From NCBI GenBank assembly GCA_012728835.1, contig JAAYEJ010000062.1, positions 83,941 through 147,940 on the forward strand: a stretch of 64,000 nt of DNA, written 5' to 3'. Below, piece after piece: positions 40,077 to 50,084 of the stretch (positions within the stretch are counted from its first letter, which is position 1; each line of letters starts with the position of its first letter). Below the pieces are notes generated by a model. The model was not told where the DNA came from. It did not search any database and saw only the letters and a program-made list of their open reading frames with translations. The stretch is from Candidatus Brocadiaceae bacterium. GTDB lineage: Bacteria > Planctomycetota > Brocadiia > SM23-32. Made by a program: the position numbers and the translations under genes.

Positions 40077-41093
40077 ATGAGCCAGGACAAGTTGCGAGTC
40101 GGCGTGATTGGTGCCGGCGGCATCGCGCGCAGTGTGCATCTGCCGTCGCTGAACGACCTTCCCGACGTGGAGATCGCCGCCATCTGCGACCTGGTCGAGA
40201 AGCGGGCGGCCGAGCAGGCGGAGCGCTACTCGATTCCGCGCATTTACACCGTCTACCACGAGATGCTGGCGCGTGAGGAGCTCGACGCGGCCTACGTGCT
40301 GGTCGAGCCGGCGAACCTGTTCCACGTGGCCGTCAACTGCCTCGAGGCCGGCCTGCCGGTCTTCATGGAGAAACCCCCCGGGGTCACCTCGTTCCAGGCC
40401 GAAGGGCTGCTTCGCGCCTCCGAGAGGACGGGCAAGATCCTGCAGGTCGGGTTCAACCGCCGGCACATCCCCCTGGTTCGGCAGGTTGTGGACACGATGC
40501 GCAGCCTCACGACGATCACCCAGGTGGAGGGCCGTTTCATGAAGTGCGGGACGGCGGCCTTCGACAAGGGCGGCCTCAGCGCCTTCGACTCCGATTCCAT
40601 CCACGCCATCGACCTGGTCCGCTGGATGGCCGACGGAACCGCGGTCAAGGCCGCAACCGTGCGCAACCAGGTCGAGGACATCGTGCCGAACATGTGGAAC
40701 TCGGTCGCGCGGTTCGACAACGGCGTGACGGGCATCGTCAAGGCGAACTACCAGACCGGCGGGCGCACGCACACCTTCGAGATCCACGGCCCGGGCGCCA
40801 GCGCGTTCATCAACCTGGGCATGGGCGGCGCCCAGTGCGAAGCGCAGATCATGACGACCGAGGGCAAGGGCGGCTACTCGCTGGCAGCCACCGGCACCGG
40901 CGGGCACGGCCTGCAGACGCTCGACGGCAAGGAACTGGCCGGCAGCGACCAGTTCCACCGCTACTACGGCTTCTACCACGAGGACATGCACTTCCTCGAG
41001 TGCGTGCGCCGGGGCGCGCAGCCGGAGACGAGCATCGCCGACGCCGTCAAGACGTTCCGGTTCGTCGACCTGCTCAACGCCAGCCTGATATAG
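40077..41093 (+). CDS. Gfo/Idh/MocA-family oxidoreductase
   Basis: 338 residues. The N-terminal Rossmann fold begins RVGVIGAGGIARSVHLPSL (GxGxxA/G nucleotide motif). It continues with GLPVFMEKPPGVT, in which the Glu-Lys-Pro motif places catalytic Lys, and DSIHAIDLVRWMADG with a typical His. Members oxidise or reduce sugars and inositols with NAD(P). The substrate is unknown. It is a single-gene unit followed convergently by the arginine decarboxylase gene. Confidence 0.9.
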   Translation: MSQDKLRVGVIGAGGIARSVHLPSLNDLPDVEIAAICDLVEKRAAEQAERYSIPRIYTVYHEMLAREELDAAYVLVEPANLFHVAVNCLEAGLPVFMEKPPGVTSFQAEGLLRASERTGKILQVGFNRRHIPLVRQVVDTMRSLTTITQVEGRFMKCGTAAFDKGGLSAFDSDSIHAIDLVRWMADGTAVKAATVRNQVEDIVPNMWNSVARFDNGVTGIVKANYQTGGRTHTFEIHGPGASAFINLGMGGAQCEAQIMTTEGKGGYSLAATGTGGHGLQTLDGKELAGSDQFHRYYGFYHEDMHFLECVRRGAQPETSIADAVKTFRFVDLLNASLI

Positions 41094-41100
41094 ACGCCGA

Positions 41101-41658
41101 TCAGTGGACGAAGACGGCGGCCGCGACGACACTCGTCCAGAGGCCGCCCTTCTCCCCTTCGGCCGTCTGCGTGCAGGCGCGCGTGCGCACGATCTTGCCG
41201 GACATGTGGTAGATCTCCTTGCGCTCGTCGTAGGCCGTCTCCGGGTTGAACTCGATGCCCAGGGTCGTCGCCAGCATCGTTGCGGCCATGTCCTCGACGA
41301 AGTCGCTCAGGACCTTCTGCTTCATGCCGAATCCATGGTGTTCGGAGATGTAGCCGTACTGGTCGCCCTTGGCCGGCTGGGCCAGGCCGATGCCGGCGCC
41401 CACGAGCCTTGACGGCTCGTTGGTGGACGCCTCGGCCAGAACCACGTGCACGATCTGCCCGGGCCGCAACTGGCTGATGCCCCGCTGCTTGCCGACGATC
41501 TTGCACTGCGGCGGCAGGATGCTGGAGACACGCACCAGGTTGTACCTCTCGATGTCCGCGTCGCGCAGCGCCAGCTCGAAGCTCTGCAGGCGGTTGCGAT
41601 GCGCGCCGACACCCTTGGTGAAGAAGACCTCCCGGGGGACGAGAGCTTCGGTAGACAT
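41101..41658 (-). CDS. Pyruvoyl-dependent arginine decarboxylase (PvlArgDC)
   Basis: 185 residues. REVFFTKGVGAHRNRLQSFELALRDADIERYNLV and SSILPPQCKIV match the pyruvoyl enzyme. Self-cleavage is expected between S45 and S46 in VSSILPP, turning S46 into the pyruvoyl cofactor. ASTNEPSRLVGAGIGLA and EYGYISEHH-like residues form the rest of the active site. It turns arginine into agmatine. The type is known from Archaea, Chlamydiae and a few other bacteria. The ATG has GGAGGA eight bases upstream. It is divergent from the DHS-like gene, with about 190 bases between. Confidence 0.95.
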   Translation of the reverse strand: MSTEALVPREVFFTKGVGAHRNRLQSFELALRDADIERYNLVRVSSILPPQCKIVGKQRGISQLRPGQIVHVVLAEASTNEPSRLVGAGIGLAQPAKGDQYGYISEHHGFGMKQKVLSDFVEDMAATMLATTLGIEFNPETAYDERKEIYHMSGKIVRTRACTQTAEGEKGGLWTSVVAAAVFVH

Positions 41659-41708
41659 ACGGCATTCCTCCGACGTGTTGATGGCCAGACGGCAGGAAGC
41701 AGCCATAC

Positions 41709-41737
41709 ACGATAACGCCGCCGGCCCCCGCGCGCAA
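41709..41737 (-). promoter_or_regulatory. Predicted promoter for the PvlArgDC gene
   Basis: TTGCGC (41737-41732), 17-base spacer, TATCGT (41714-41709) on the minus strand, about 50 bases upstream. Confidence 0.5.
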
Positions 41738-41765
41738 GCGATTCGGGCGCTTGCCGTCCCGGCGT

Positions 41766-41794
41766 TTGACACGGCACGCCGCTTGCCGTCAGAT
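41766..41794 (+). promoter_or_regulatory. Possible promoter for the DHS-like/agmatinase operon
   Basis: TTGACA (41766-41771), 17-base spacer, TCAGAT (41789-41794). The -35 box is perfect but the -10 box is poor. The leader is about 50 bases. Confidence 0.35.
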
Positions 41795-41849
41795 GGTGCT
41801 CGGGAGACGTATCGCCGTCGGGACCACGGACCAGAAAGGCCGCACGGAG

Positions 41850-42920
41850 ATGAGAGAACTGCATGACGGTCGCCAGGACGGCCTCGTGCCCCTGGAGTCA
41901 CTGGATGTCCGCTCGGCGAACTCCTTCGCCGAGATGCTGCAGGCGATGTCGAAGACCGCGTTCGGGGGCCGCGCGCTCGGCGAGGCGCTGGGCGTTCTGC
42001 ATGCCATGGACGAGGACCCCGACTGCGCCATCGTCGTGACCATCTCCGGCGCCATGACCATCGCCAAGATGGGCCGCGTGCTCTGCGACATGATCGAGGC
42101 GGACCTGGCCCAGATCGTGATTTCCACCGGCGCCATCATGGCCCACGGACTCTCCGAGGCGATCGGCGGGCTGCACTACAAGCATGAACCGCACATCTCC
42201 GACAGGCAGCTCTACGAATGGGGCTATAACCGCGTATACGACACCATCGAGACCGAGGAGAACCTCTGCGAGAACGAGGCCGTGATGCGCCAGGTGCTCG
42301 ACGGCCTGGATTGGTCCCGGCCGACCTGCTCGCACCGGATCACCCGCGCCATCGGGCAGTATCTGCTGGACCACGACCAGATGCCCAGCATCCTCGGCTG
42401 GGCCTGCAGGAAGGACGTGCCCGTCTACGTGCCGGCCTTCACGGATTCCGAACTGGGGCTGGACCTGGCCACCTATGCCCTGGGCCGACACCGGGCCGAG
42501 CACGGGCCCGACGCCGACCTGTTCGCGGCCGCGCCGCCGCCCTTCAACCCGTTTCTGGACCTGTTCGACTACGCCCGCCGGATCGCCGGAGTCCGCACCC
42601 TGGGCATCGTCACCATCGGGGGCGGCGTCCCGCGCAACTGGGCGCAGCAGATCGGCCCCTACTTCGACCTGATGCAGATGCGCGTCGGTTCGGAACTGCC
42701 CGTGCCGCGCTTCAAGTACGGGGTGCGCATCTGCCCCGAGCCCGTCCACTGGGGCGGCCTGAGCGGGTGCACCTACACCGAGGGCGTCTCCTGGGGCAAG
42801 TTCGTCAGCCCCGCCGACGGGGGCCGTTTCGCCGAGGTCTACTGCGACGCGACGATCGCCTGGCCCCTGCTCGTACGCGCCGCCCTGGAGAGCCGGGACG
42901 ACTGCCCGCGGGAGGCCTGA
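41850..42920 (+). CDS. Deoxyhypusine synthase-like protein (probable homospermidine-forming enzyme)
   Basis: 356 residues, close to the length of eukaryotic and archaeal DHS (about 310-370). The NAD fold and core are present: TISGAMTIAKMG, STGAIMAHGL, SILGWACRKDVPVYVPAFTDSELGLDL and GIVTIGGGVPRNWAQQ. The active-site lysine, which forms the aminobutyl imine, is K317 in EGVSWGKF. DHS transfers the aminobutyl group of spermidine to eIF5A; bacteria normally lack that substrate, so putrescine acting as acceptor to give homospermidine is the best guess. The agmatinase gene starts two bases after its stop. The ATG at 41850 has only a weak SD. Confidence 0.9.
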   Translation: MRELHDGRQDGLVPLESLDVRSANSFAEMLQAMSKTAFGGRALGEALGVLHAMDEDPDCAIVVTISGAMTIAKMGRVLCDMIEADLAQIVISTGAIMAHGLSEAIGGLHYKHEPHISDRQLYEWGYNRVYDTIETEENLCENEAVMRQVLDGLDWSRPTCSHRITRAIGQYLLDHDQMPSILGWACRKDVPVYVPAFTDSELGLDLATYALGRHRAEHGPDADLFAAAPPPFNPFLDLFDYARRIAGVRTLGIVTIGGGVPRNWAQQIGPYFDLMQMRVGSELPVPRFKYGVRICPEPVHWGGLSGCTYTEGVSWGKFVSPADGGRFAEVYCDATIAWPLLVRAALESRDDCPREA

Positions 42921-42922
42921 GG

Positions 42923-43810
42923 ATGGCATCCGTCGTGCTCGATCAGTTCCTGGGCCTGCCGAGTCCCGGCCTGGAGTCGGCCGACGCCCTCGTGCTGCCC
43001 GTGCCGTTCGAGCGCACCACATCCTACGGCCGCGGGACGTGGCGCGCCCCCGGCGCCATCCTCCGCGCCAGCCACCAGGTGGAGACCTTCGACGAGGAGA
43101 CCCTGGTCGACTTCGAGGACTGCCCGCGCCTGCATACCCTGCCGCCGTGCGAGGCCGACGGCGACGCGCCCGACTGCCTGGCAGCCGTGCGCCGGGCCGC
43201 TGCGGCCCTGCGCGGCCGCTTTGTTCTGGGCCTGGGCGGCGAGCACACGGTCACTTACGGGCTGGTCGACGGGCTCGTGCCGGCGGTCGAGGATCTGACC
43301 ATCGTCCAGATCGACGCGCACGCGGATCTCATCGACCGCCTGGACGACGAGGAATGGTCGCACGGCACGGTGATGCGGCGCCTCTGGGACCGCGGCGCCC
43401 ACATCGTGCAGATCGGCATCCGGAGCCTCTCGCGCCAGGAGCACGACTTCCTGTGCTCCGCCGAGCGCGTGCGCACGTACTTCGCACACGACCTGCCCGA
43501 TGCCTGGCCGGACGTGCTGGCCCGTCTGCAGGGGCTGCGAGGCGACGTCTACCTCACGGTGGACGTCGACGGGCTCGATCCGTCGGTGATTCCGAGTACG
43601 GGCACGCCCCAGCCGGACGGCCTGAGCTGGCGGCAGACCATGGACGTGATCCGGGCGGTGACCGGCGCCCCCGACGCGCACCTGCTCGGTGCCGACGTCG
43701 TGGAGTTCGTGCCGTCCCCCCACCCCCCCGGCTGTGACCTGACGGCGGCCAGGCTTGCGGCAAAGATCCTCGCCTTCCGGTTCGCCCACGGCCGGACGGC
43801 CGGCGCCTGA
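42923..43810 (+). CDS. speB: Agmatinase-family ureohydrolase
   Basis: 295 residues. The two-manganese ligands are all present: H108 (GGEHTV), D131-A-H133-A-D135, and D214-V-D216 (TVDVDGLDP). SHGT with H147 near the substrate side chain is also typical. It hydrolyses agmatine to putrescine and urea; in Archaea relatives act on N1-aminopropylagmatine. The ATG is two bases after the DHS-like stop and has GGAGG seven bases upstream, so the two are co-translated. Confidence 0.93.
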   Translation: MASVVLDQFLGLPSPGLESADALVLPVPFERTTSYGRGTWRAPGAILRASHQVETFDEETLVDFEDCPRLHTLPPCEADGDAPDCLAAVRRAAAALRGRFVLGLGGEHTVTYGLVDGLVPAVEDLTIVQIDAHADLIDRLDDEEWSHGTVMRRLWDRGAHIVQIGIRSLSRQEHDFLCSAERVRTYFAHDLPDAWPDVLARLQGLRGDVYLTVDVDGLDPSVIPSTGTPQPDGLSWRQTMDVIRAVTGAPDAHLLGADVVEFVPSPHPPGCDLTAARLAAKILAFRFAHGRTAGA

Positions 43811-43825
43811 CACCCCATGGAGAAC

Positions 43826-43860
43826 GGGCCCGCTGGGCGGCCGTGCCGCCCTGCGGGCCC
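43826..43860. terminator. Strong hairpin between convergent genes
   Basis: GGGCCCGC-T-GGGCGGC, three-base loop, GCCGCCC-T-GCGGGCCC, a 35-base inverted repeat with one T-T mismatch. It lies between agmatinase and the sugar isomerase gene, so it can end both transcripts, though no U-tract is present. Confidence 0.65.
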
Positions 43861-43885
43861 GCTGCGCGTTCCTTTCCGGGGCCGG

Positions 43886-44758
43886 TCAGGCCCCCAGGTC
43901 CGCCAGGACGGCCTTCAGGTAGGCCAGGTCCTGCACGGCGAACCACTCGCGGTCGCCCGGCCGCGGGGCCTCAACGCAGATGGGACCGTCGTAGCCGACC
44001 TCCATGAGCAGTCGCACGAACTCGCGGTTGCTGATCATGCCCTCGGCAAGCGCCGTCGGGAGCAGGCCGCCGGCTCCCCGCAGGGGCGCGGCGTTCTTCA
44101 GGTGCACGTAGTGGAGCTTGTCGGCCAGCATCTTGACGGCGTCCGGCAACGAGGGCCGCTTCTCGAAGCCGATCAGGTTGCCGTAGTCCAGATTCACGCC
44201 GATGCTGGGGCGGTCGATCTCGTCGACGAGCTTGCGGGCCGCCTCGGCCGTGTCATGCACGTAGACCATGTGGGTCTCGAACCCGAAGCGGATGTCCACG
44301 CCCTTCAGGCCGTCGGCCATGTCCTGGCAGCCCTTCACCTGCCACGCCCACTGCTCGTCGGTCACGATGAACGAGCCGTGCTTCGTGTATTCGAAGTAGG
44401 GCACGCTCTTGTCCGGGTTGTGCAGCGCGCCCGTGAGCAGGTTGACGGTTGTGACGCCGAACCGCTCGTTGACGTGCCGGTAGAACTTGATCGCCTCTTC
44501 GACCTCGCGTTCGCGCTCCCCGGCGTCGGTCTTGATCAGCAGGGGGCCGGGATAGCCGAACAGCACCTGCTTGAGCCCGCTGGCCTTGACGCCCTTTTCG
44601 AGCTGGTTCAGGTAGTCCTCGGTCGTCTCCTCGACGCCGCTGCGCTTGCGGCGGAACTCGACGCCGTCGTAGCCCCAGGCGGCCGCCTTGGCGCAGATAT
44701 CCTCGACCGTCTGGCCCTGCTCACAGTAGTTGACGTGCATGATGATCGGATACGTCAT
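43886..44758 (-). CDS. Sugar phosphate isomerase/epimerase (xylose isomerase-like barrel)
   Basis: 290 residues. TIM-barrel pattern of the AP endonuclease 2/xylose isomerase-like superfamily: YPIIMHVNYCEQG, WGYDGVEFRRKRSG, RFGFETHMVYVHD, GVNLDYGNLIGF, LHYVHLKN and GPICVEAPRPGDREWF. Metal-binding Glu and His residues are in these strands. The substrate is unknown; sugar or inositol epimerisation is typical. The start at 44758 has GGAGCGG upstream and lies after a promoter; the longer frame overlaps that promoter. Confidence 0.85.
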   Translation of the reverse strand: MTYPIIMHVNYCEQGQTVEDICAKAAAWGYDGVEFRRKRSGVEETTEDYLNQLEKGVKASGLKQVLFGYPGPLLIKTDAGEREREVEEAIKFYRHVNERFGVTTVNLLTGALHNPDKSVPYFEYTKHGSFIVTDEQWAWQVKGCQDMADGLKGVDIRFGFETHMVYVHDTAEAARKLVDEIDRPSIGVNLDYGNLIGFEKRPSLPDAVKMLADKLHYVHLKNAAPLRGAGGLLPTALAEGMISNREFVRLLMEVGYDGPICVEAPRPGDREWFAVQDLAYLKAVLADLGA

Positions 44759-44846
44759 CTGTCTCCGCTCCTGCATTGTCCGAAGGTCTGATCCCGACCG
44801 TCCACCCGGCGGGTGGCGGCCCCGCCCGTCTGCCGGTTCGGGGTCC

Positions 44847-44874
44847 ATTATGACGCCTCGGGCGGCCGGTTCAA
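44847..44874 (-). promoter_or_regulatory. Predicted promoter for the sugar isomerase gene
   Basis: TTGAAC (44874-44869), 16-base spacer, CATAAT (44852-44847) on the minus strand, about 90 bases upstream of the ATG. Confidence 0.5.
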
Positions 44875-44908
44875 GGGACTTGGCGGAATCGTCCGCCCGT
44901 GCAAGCAG

Positions 44909-44938
44909 TTGACAGACCCCGCCCGGCCGCAGTACGAT
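44909..44938 (+). promoter_or_regulatory. Predicted promoter of the membrane pyrophosphatase gene
   Basis: TTGACA (44909-44914), 18-base spacer, TACGAT (44933-44938). The leader to the ATG at 45122 would be about 175 bases. Confidence 0.65.
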
Positions 44939-44944
44939 ATCGCT

Positions 44945-45121
44945 CTGATTCCTGAATCATTCGCCCGCGAAGGGCGATTGAACGCCGGGGACCGTGCCCC
45001 GGCGGCATTCCCGCACGTGCAGCGCCGGGGGCGACGATGCGTCCGCACCCGGCGGGTCCACAGTCCCGGTCCGCAGAGCCCGCGGCCGGCGCAGACACAC
45101 CAATGGTGAGGAGAGGGCGCA
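44945..45121 (+). promoter_or_regulatory. Structured 5' leader of the pyrophosphatase gene
   Basis: This leader holds a palindrome GATTC-CT-GAATC (about 44948-44959), a hairpin TCGCCC-GCGAA-GGGCGA (44961-44977) and a hairpin GCCGGGG-6-CCCCGGC (44984-45003), followed by GC-rich sequence and GGAGAGGG before the ATG. No known riboswitch class was recognised. It fills the 363-base gap between genes together with two divergent promoters. Confidence 0.35.
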
Positions 45122-47185
<2,064 letters not shown>

Positions 47186-47206
47186 GACGGTTTCGCAATT
47201 GCGCAC

Positions 47207-47242
47207 GACCCGCCCCGCAGGGCGCCACCCGGCGGGGCGGTC
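47207..47242 (+). terminator. Hairpin after the pyrophosphatase gene
   Basis: GACCCGCCCCGC (47207-47218) pairs with GCGGGGCGGTC (47232-47242), 22 bases past the hppA stop. Confidence 0.6.
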
Positions 47243-47330
47243 TCGTGTACGCGCCGGACGCTGCATCGCCCCGGACGGCGCGGTAGAATGCCTTCCGGAA
47301 CGCCCGTGATCCGCCGAGGGAGGGAACGCC

Positions 47331-49187
47331 ATGCGTGGATGCCGGCGGCTGCGCGTCTTGCTGATCTCCGTTGTGGCGCTCGCAGGGTGCGCACACGCCC
47401 CGGACGCCTGGCTGAACCCCGGCACGGAAGGCGGCGCCCGCCTGCGCGCCCCCTCGCGTGCGCCGGGCTTCACGGTTGCCATCATCGGCGACCAGACCAA
47501 CGGCGACGAGTCCAGCCTCACGGTGCTGGCCCGGGCCGTCGAGGAGATCAACCTGCTCGACCCCGACCTGGTGCTGCACATCGGCGACATCGTGCCCGGC
47601 TACAAGCGGGACATGGCGGACTGGCAGGCGGACGTCGACCAGGCCCGTGCCATACTCGCCGCTCTGCGGGCGCCGTTCTTCCCCGTGCCCGGCAACCACG
47701 ACGTCATTACCGGCGCCGGCGACACGGCGGACCGGCGCGGCGAAAACATGCATGCGCGTGCGTTCGGGCCGCTCTTCTACTCCTTTGACCATCGCGACAC
47801 GCACTTCGTCTGCCTCTACAGCGATGAGGAACGGCAGTCGCGCGCGCGACTCAGCCGCGCCCAGATGGACTGGCTCCGGGACGACCTGGCGGCCGCCACG
47901 GCCTCGCAGGTCTTCGTCTTCATGCACAAGCCCCTCTGGGATTACGAGGACTCCGGCTGGGAGGAGGTGCACGAACTGCTCACGTGCCATCCCGTCCGGG
48001 CCGTCTTCGCCGGTCACTACCATCACTACTACAAGGCGCACACGCGCGACGGCATCCAGCACTACGTCCTCGGCGCGACCGGCGGGAAGCGCTACTCGCC
48101 CGAGGCCGCCGGCGGACTCGAGCACTACTCCCTGCTCCGCATCCTGCCGGGCGGCTACCGTTTGACGCTCGTCAGGCCGGGCGCCGTTCTGGGGGACGAC
48201 TTCGTGATGCTTGACGACTTCCGGGCCACGGAGACCCTCCGCTTCCAGTCCGAACGCGAGACCGGCATCGCTGAGGCCCTCGCGAGCCCCGACGGAGGGC
48301 CTGTGGACGACCGGTTGCGCGTGCGCGTGCACAACCCGCTGGACCGGCCGCTCTCCGTGTCGCTCCGCGGCCTGTCGCGCGGAGCCGGATGGGACTTCGG
48401 CGCCCCGCCGCCTTCGACCACGCTCGAAGCCGGCGCGACCGTGGAGATGTCCCTGCCGGTGCACGCCGAGGCGGTCCGTCCATGGGCACTGGTGCCTCCG
48501 GATGTCGAGGTGTGCTACGAGTATGTCGACCGTCAGGGGCGGCGGGTGCCGATCGCGCTCCGACGCCGTGTGCCGCTGCATCGGCGCGCAATGGCCGCTC
48601 CGGCGCGGTCGGCTGTCGTCGTGGACGGACTGGCCGAGGAGCCGGCCTGGGCCGACGCCGCCGTACTGACCACGGCCGTGTGGCGCGCGAGCGCCTACGA
48701 GACGGGCCAGCCGGAGCCGACCGTGCGCATCCTGTCGGCGCCGGACGGCCTCTACCTCCACGTCGAGGCCGAAGACGCGTGCGTGTCGGACTTCCGAGGG
48801 GAGCAAGTTCTCTGTGACGCCCTCTTTGTAGCCGCTGCGCCTGGCCCGGCCGATGCGGTCCCCTCCGCCGTCGTGCTGTACCCCTTCGGCGACCGCCCGG
48901 AGGCCCTGCTCGCCCCATGGCATGAGAGGCGGCCACAAGGCGTCCCGGCCGACGGCGTCCGCCTGGCTGCTCTGCGGGCGCGTGGCGCCCGGGCGTGGTC
49001 GTGCGAGGCATTTGTCCCCTGGCGGACGCTTCTGGGGCGGGAGGCTCCGCCCGGCACGGTCCGCTTCAACGTCGGCGTGTGGGACAACGACGGCGACCTC
49101 TTCACGGAACTGCACACCTGGGCCCCGACGGCCGAGCCGGCCCTCTGGGGCCTGCTGGAGGTCGCATCCGCGGCACGGGTGCCGTAG
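47331..49187 (+). CDS. Metallophosphoesterase lipoprotein with C-terminal CBM9-like domain
   Basis: 618 residues. The N terminus (LLISVVALAGCAHA) is a signal peptide with lipobox LAGC (Cys20), so the protein is anchored outside the inner membrane. The phosphoesterase (about 45-290) has IIGDQTNG, LHIGDIVPG, PVPGNHDVI, FMHKPLW and FAGHYHHYY metal motifs; the first Asp-x-His is replaced by Asp-x-Thr. A linker region (about 300-425) precedes VVDGLAEEPAWADAAVL...VRFNVGVWDNDGDLFTELHTWAP, a CBM9-like sugar-binding domain. It probably removes phosphate from an extracellular phosphoester bound to polysaccharide. A weak TAGAAT box lies at 47284. Confidence 0.8.
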   Translation: MRGCRRLRVLLISVVALAGCAHAPDAWLNPGTEGGARLRAPSRAPGFTVAIIGDQTNGDESSLTVLARAVEEINLLDPDLVLHIGDIVPGYKRDMADWQADVDQARAILAALRAPFFPVPGNHDVITGAGDTADRRGENMHARAFGPLFYSFDHRDTHFVCLYSDEERQSRARLSRAQMDWLRDDLAAATASQVFVFMHKPLWDYEDSGWEEVHELLTCHPVRAVFAGHYHHYYKAHTRDGIQHYVLGATGGKRYSPEAAGGLEHYSLLRILPGGYRLTLVRPGAVLGDDFVMLDDFRATETLRFQSERETGIAEALASPDGGPVDDRLRVRVHNPLDRPLSVSLRGLSRGAGWDFGAPPPSTTLEAGATVEMSLPVHAEAVRPWALVPPDVEVCYEYVDRQGRRVPIALRRRVPLHRRAMAAPARSAVVVDGLAEEPAWADAAVLTTAVWRASAYETGQPEPTVRILSAPDGLYLHVEAEDACVSDFRGEQVLCDALFVAAAPGPADAVPSAVVLYPFGDRPEALLAPWHERRPQGVPADGVRLAALRARGARAWSCEAFVPWRTLLGREAPPGTVRFNVGVWDNDGDLFTELHTWAPTAEPALWGLLEVASAARVP

Positions 49188-49189
49188 CG

Positions 49190-49219
49190 CTGGCAGGTGC
49201 CGTGCGCCTCTGGTATCAT
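49190..49219 (+). promoter_or_regulatory. Possible promoter for the PIG-L gene
   Basis: CTGGCA (49190-49195), 18-base spacer, TATCAT (49214-49219), 49 bases upstream of the ATG at 49268. Confidence 0.4.
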
Positions 49220-49267
49220 CCCTGCCGTGAACCGTCGTGCCTCTAAAACGCACCAGGAGATGGACGC

Positions 49268-50071
49268 ATGAAGCTGATGATGATCGGGGCTCACCCGGAC
49301 GACGCCGATCTGCGGGCCGGCGGGATCGCCGCCCGCTACGTCGAGCGCGGGGGCGAGGCGATGCTGGTATCGGTCACGAACGGCAACGCCGGCCATCAGG
49401 AGATGGCGCCGGACGCGCTGGCCGTGCGGCGCAAGGAAGAGGCCCGGCGGGCGGGGGAGGTCATCGGGGTGGATTACGTCGTGCTGGACCATCCGGATGC
49501 ACGCCTGACGCCCTCGGTGGAGGTCCGCGAGGAACTCATCGGCATGATCCGCGCCTACCGGCCCGACGTGGTGCTGGCTCCCCGGCCGTTCGACTACCAC
49601 CCCGACCATCGCGCCGTCGGGCAACTGGTCATCGACGCGTCCTATCTGCTGACCGTGCCGCTCGTCCGTCCGGACGTGCCCATCCTGGAACGTGTGCCCG
49701 TCATCGCCCACACGTATGACGGCTACACGAAACCCTTGCCGTTCCGTGCGGACGTCGTTGTCGACGTGGACGAGTACTTCGAAGCCCAGTGCCGCATGAC
49801 CGCCTGCCACGAGAGCCAGTTCTTCGAATGGCTGCCGTACAACGGCGGCATTCTGGACCAGGTCCCCGCAACCGAACCCGAGCGCTGGGAGTGGCACGTC
49901 GAGCGCATGAAGCGGCGCCTCGGCTTCCTGGCAGACAAGTATCGCGAGGCGTTCGTGCAGCGCTACGGCGAGGAACACGGTCGCCGGGTCTTCTGCGGCG
50001 AGGTGTTCGAGCTGTGCGAGTACGGCGGGCGGCCCGACGCCGAGACGATCGAGCGGCTCTTCCCGCGCTGA
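49268..50071 (+). CDS. PIG-L/LmbE-family deacetylase
   Basis: 267 residues. The zinc site is complete: H9-P-D11-D12 near the N terminus and H111-P-D-H114 in FDYHPDHRAVG. The family removes acetyl groups from N-acetylglucosamine-linked molecules (glycolipids, mycothiol/bacillithiol precursors, antibiotics). The C-terminal third (ERMKRRLGFLADKYREAF) resembles planctomycete PIG-L proteins of unknown substrate. AGGAG lies eight bases upstream of the ATG. Confidence 0.93.
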   Translation: MKLMMIGAHPDDADLRAGGIAARYVERGGEAMLVSVTNGNAGHQEMAPDALAVRRKEEARRAGEVIGVDYVVLDHPDARLTPSVEVREELIGMIRAYRPDVVLAPRPFDYHPDHRAVGQLVIDASYLLTVPLVRPDVPILERVPVIAHTYDGYTKPLPFRADVVVDVDEYFEAQCRMTACHESQFFEWLPYNGGILDQVPATEPERWEWHVERMKRRLGFLADKYREAFVQRYGEEHGRRVFCGEVFELCEYGGRPDAETIERLFPR

Positions 50072-50084
50072 CACACGGCCGCGG

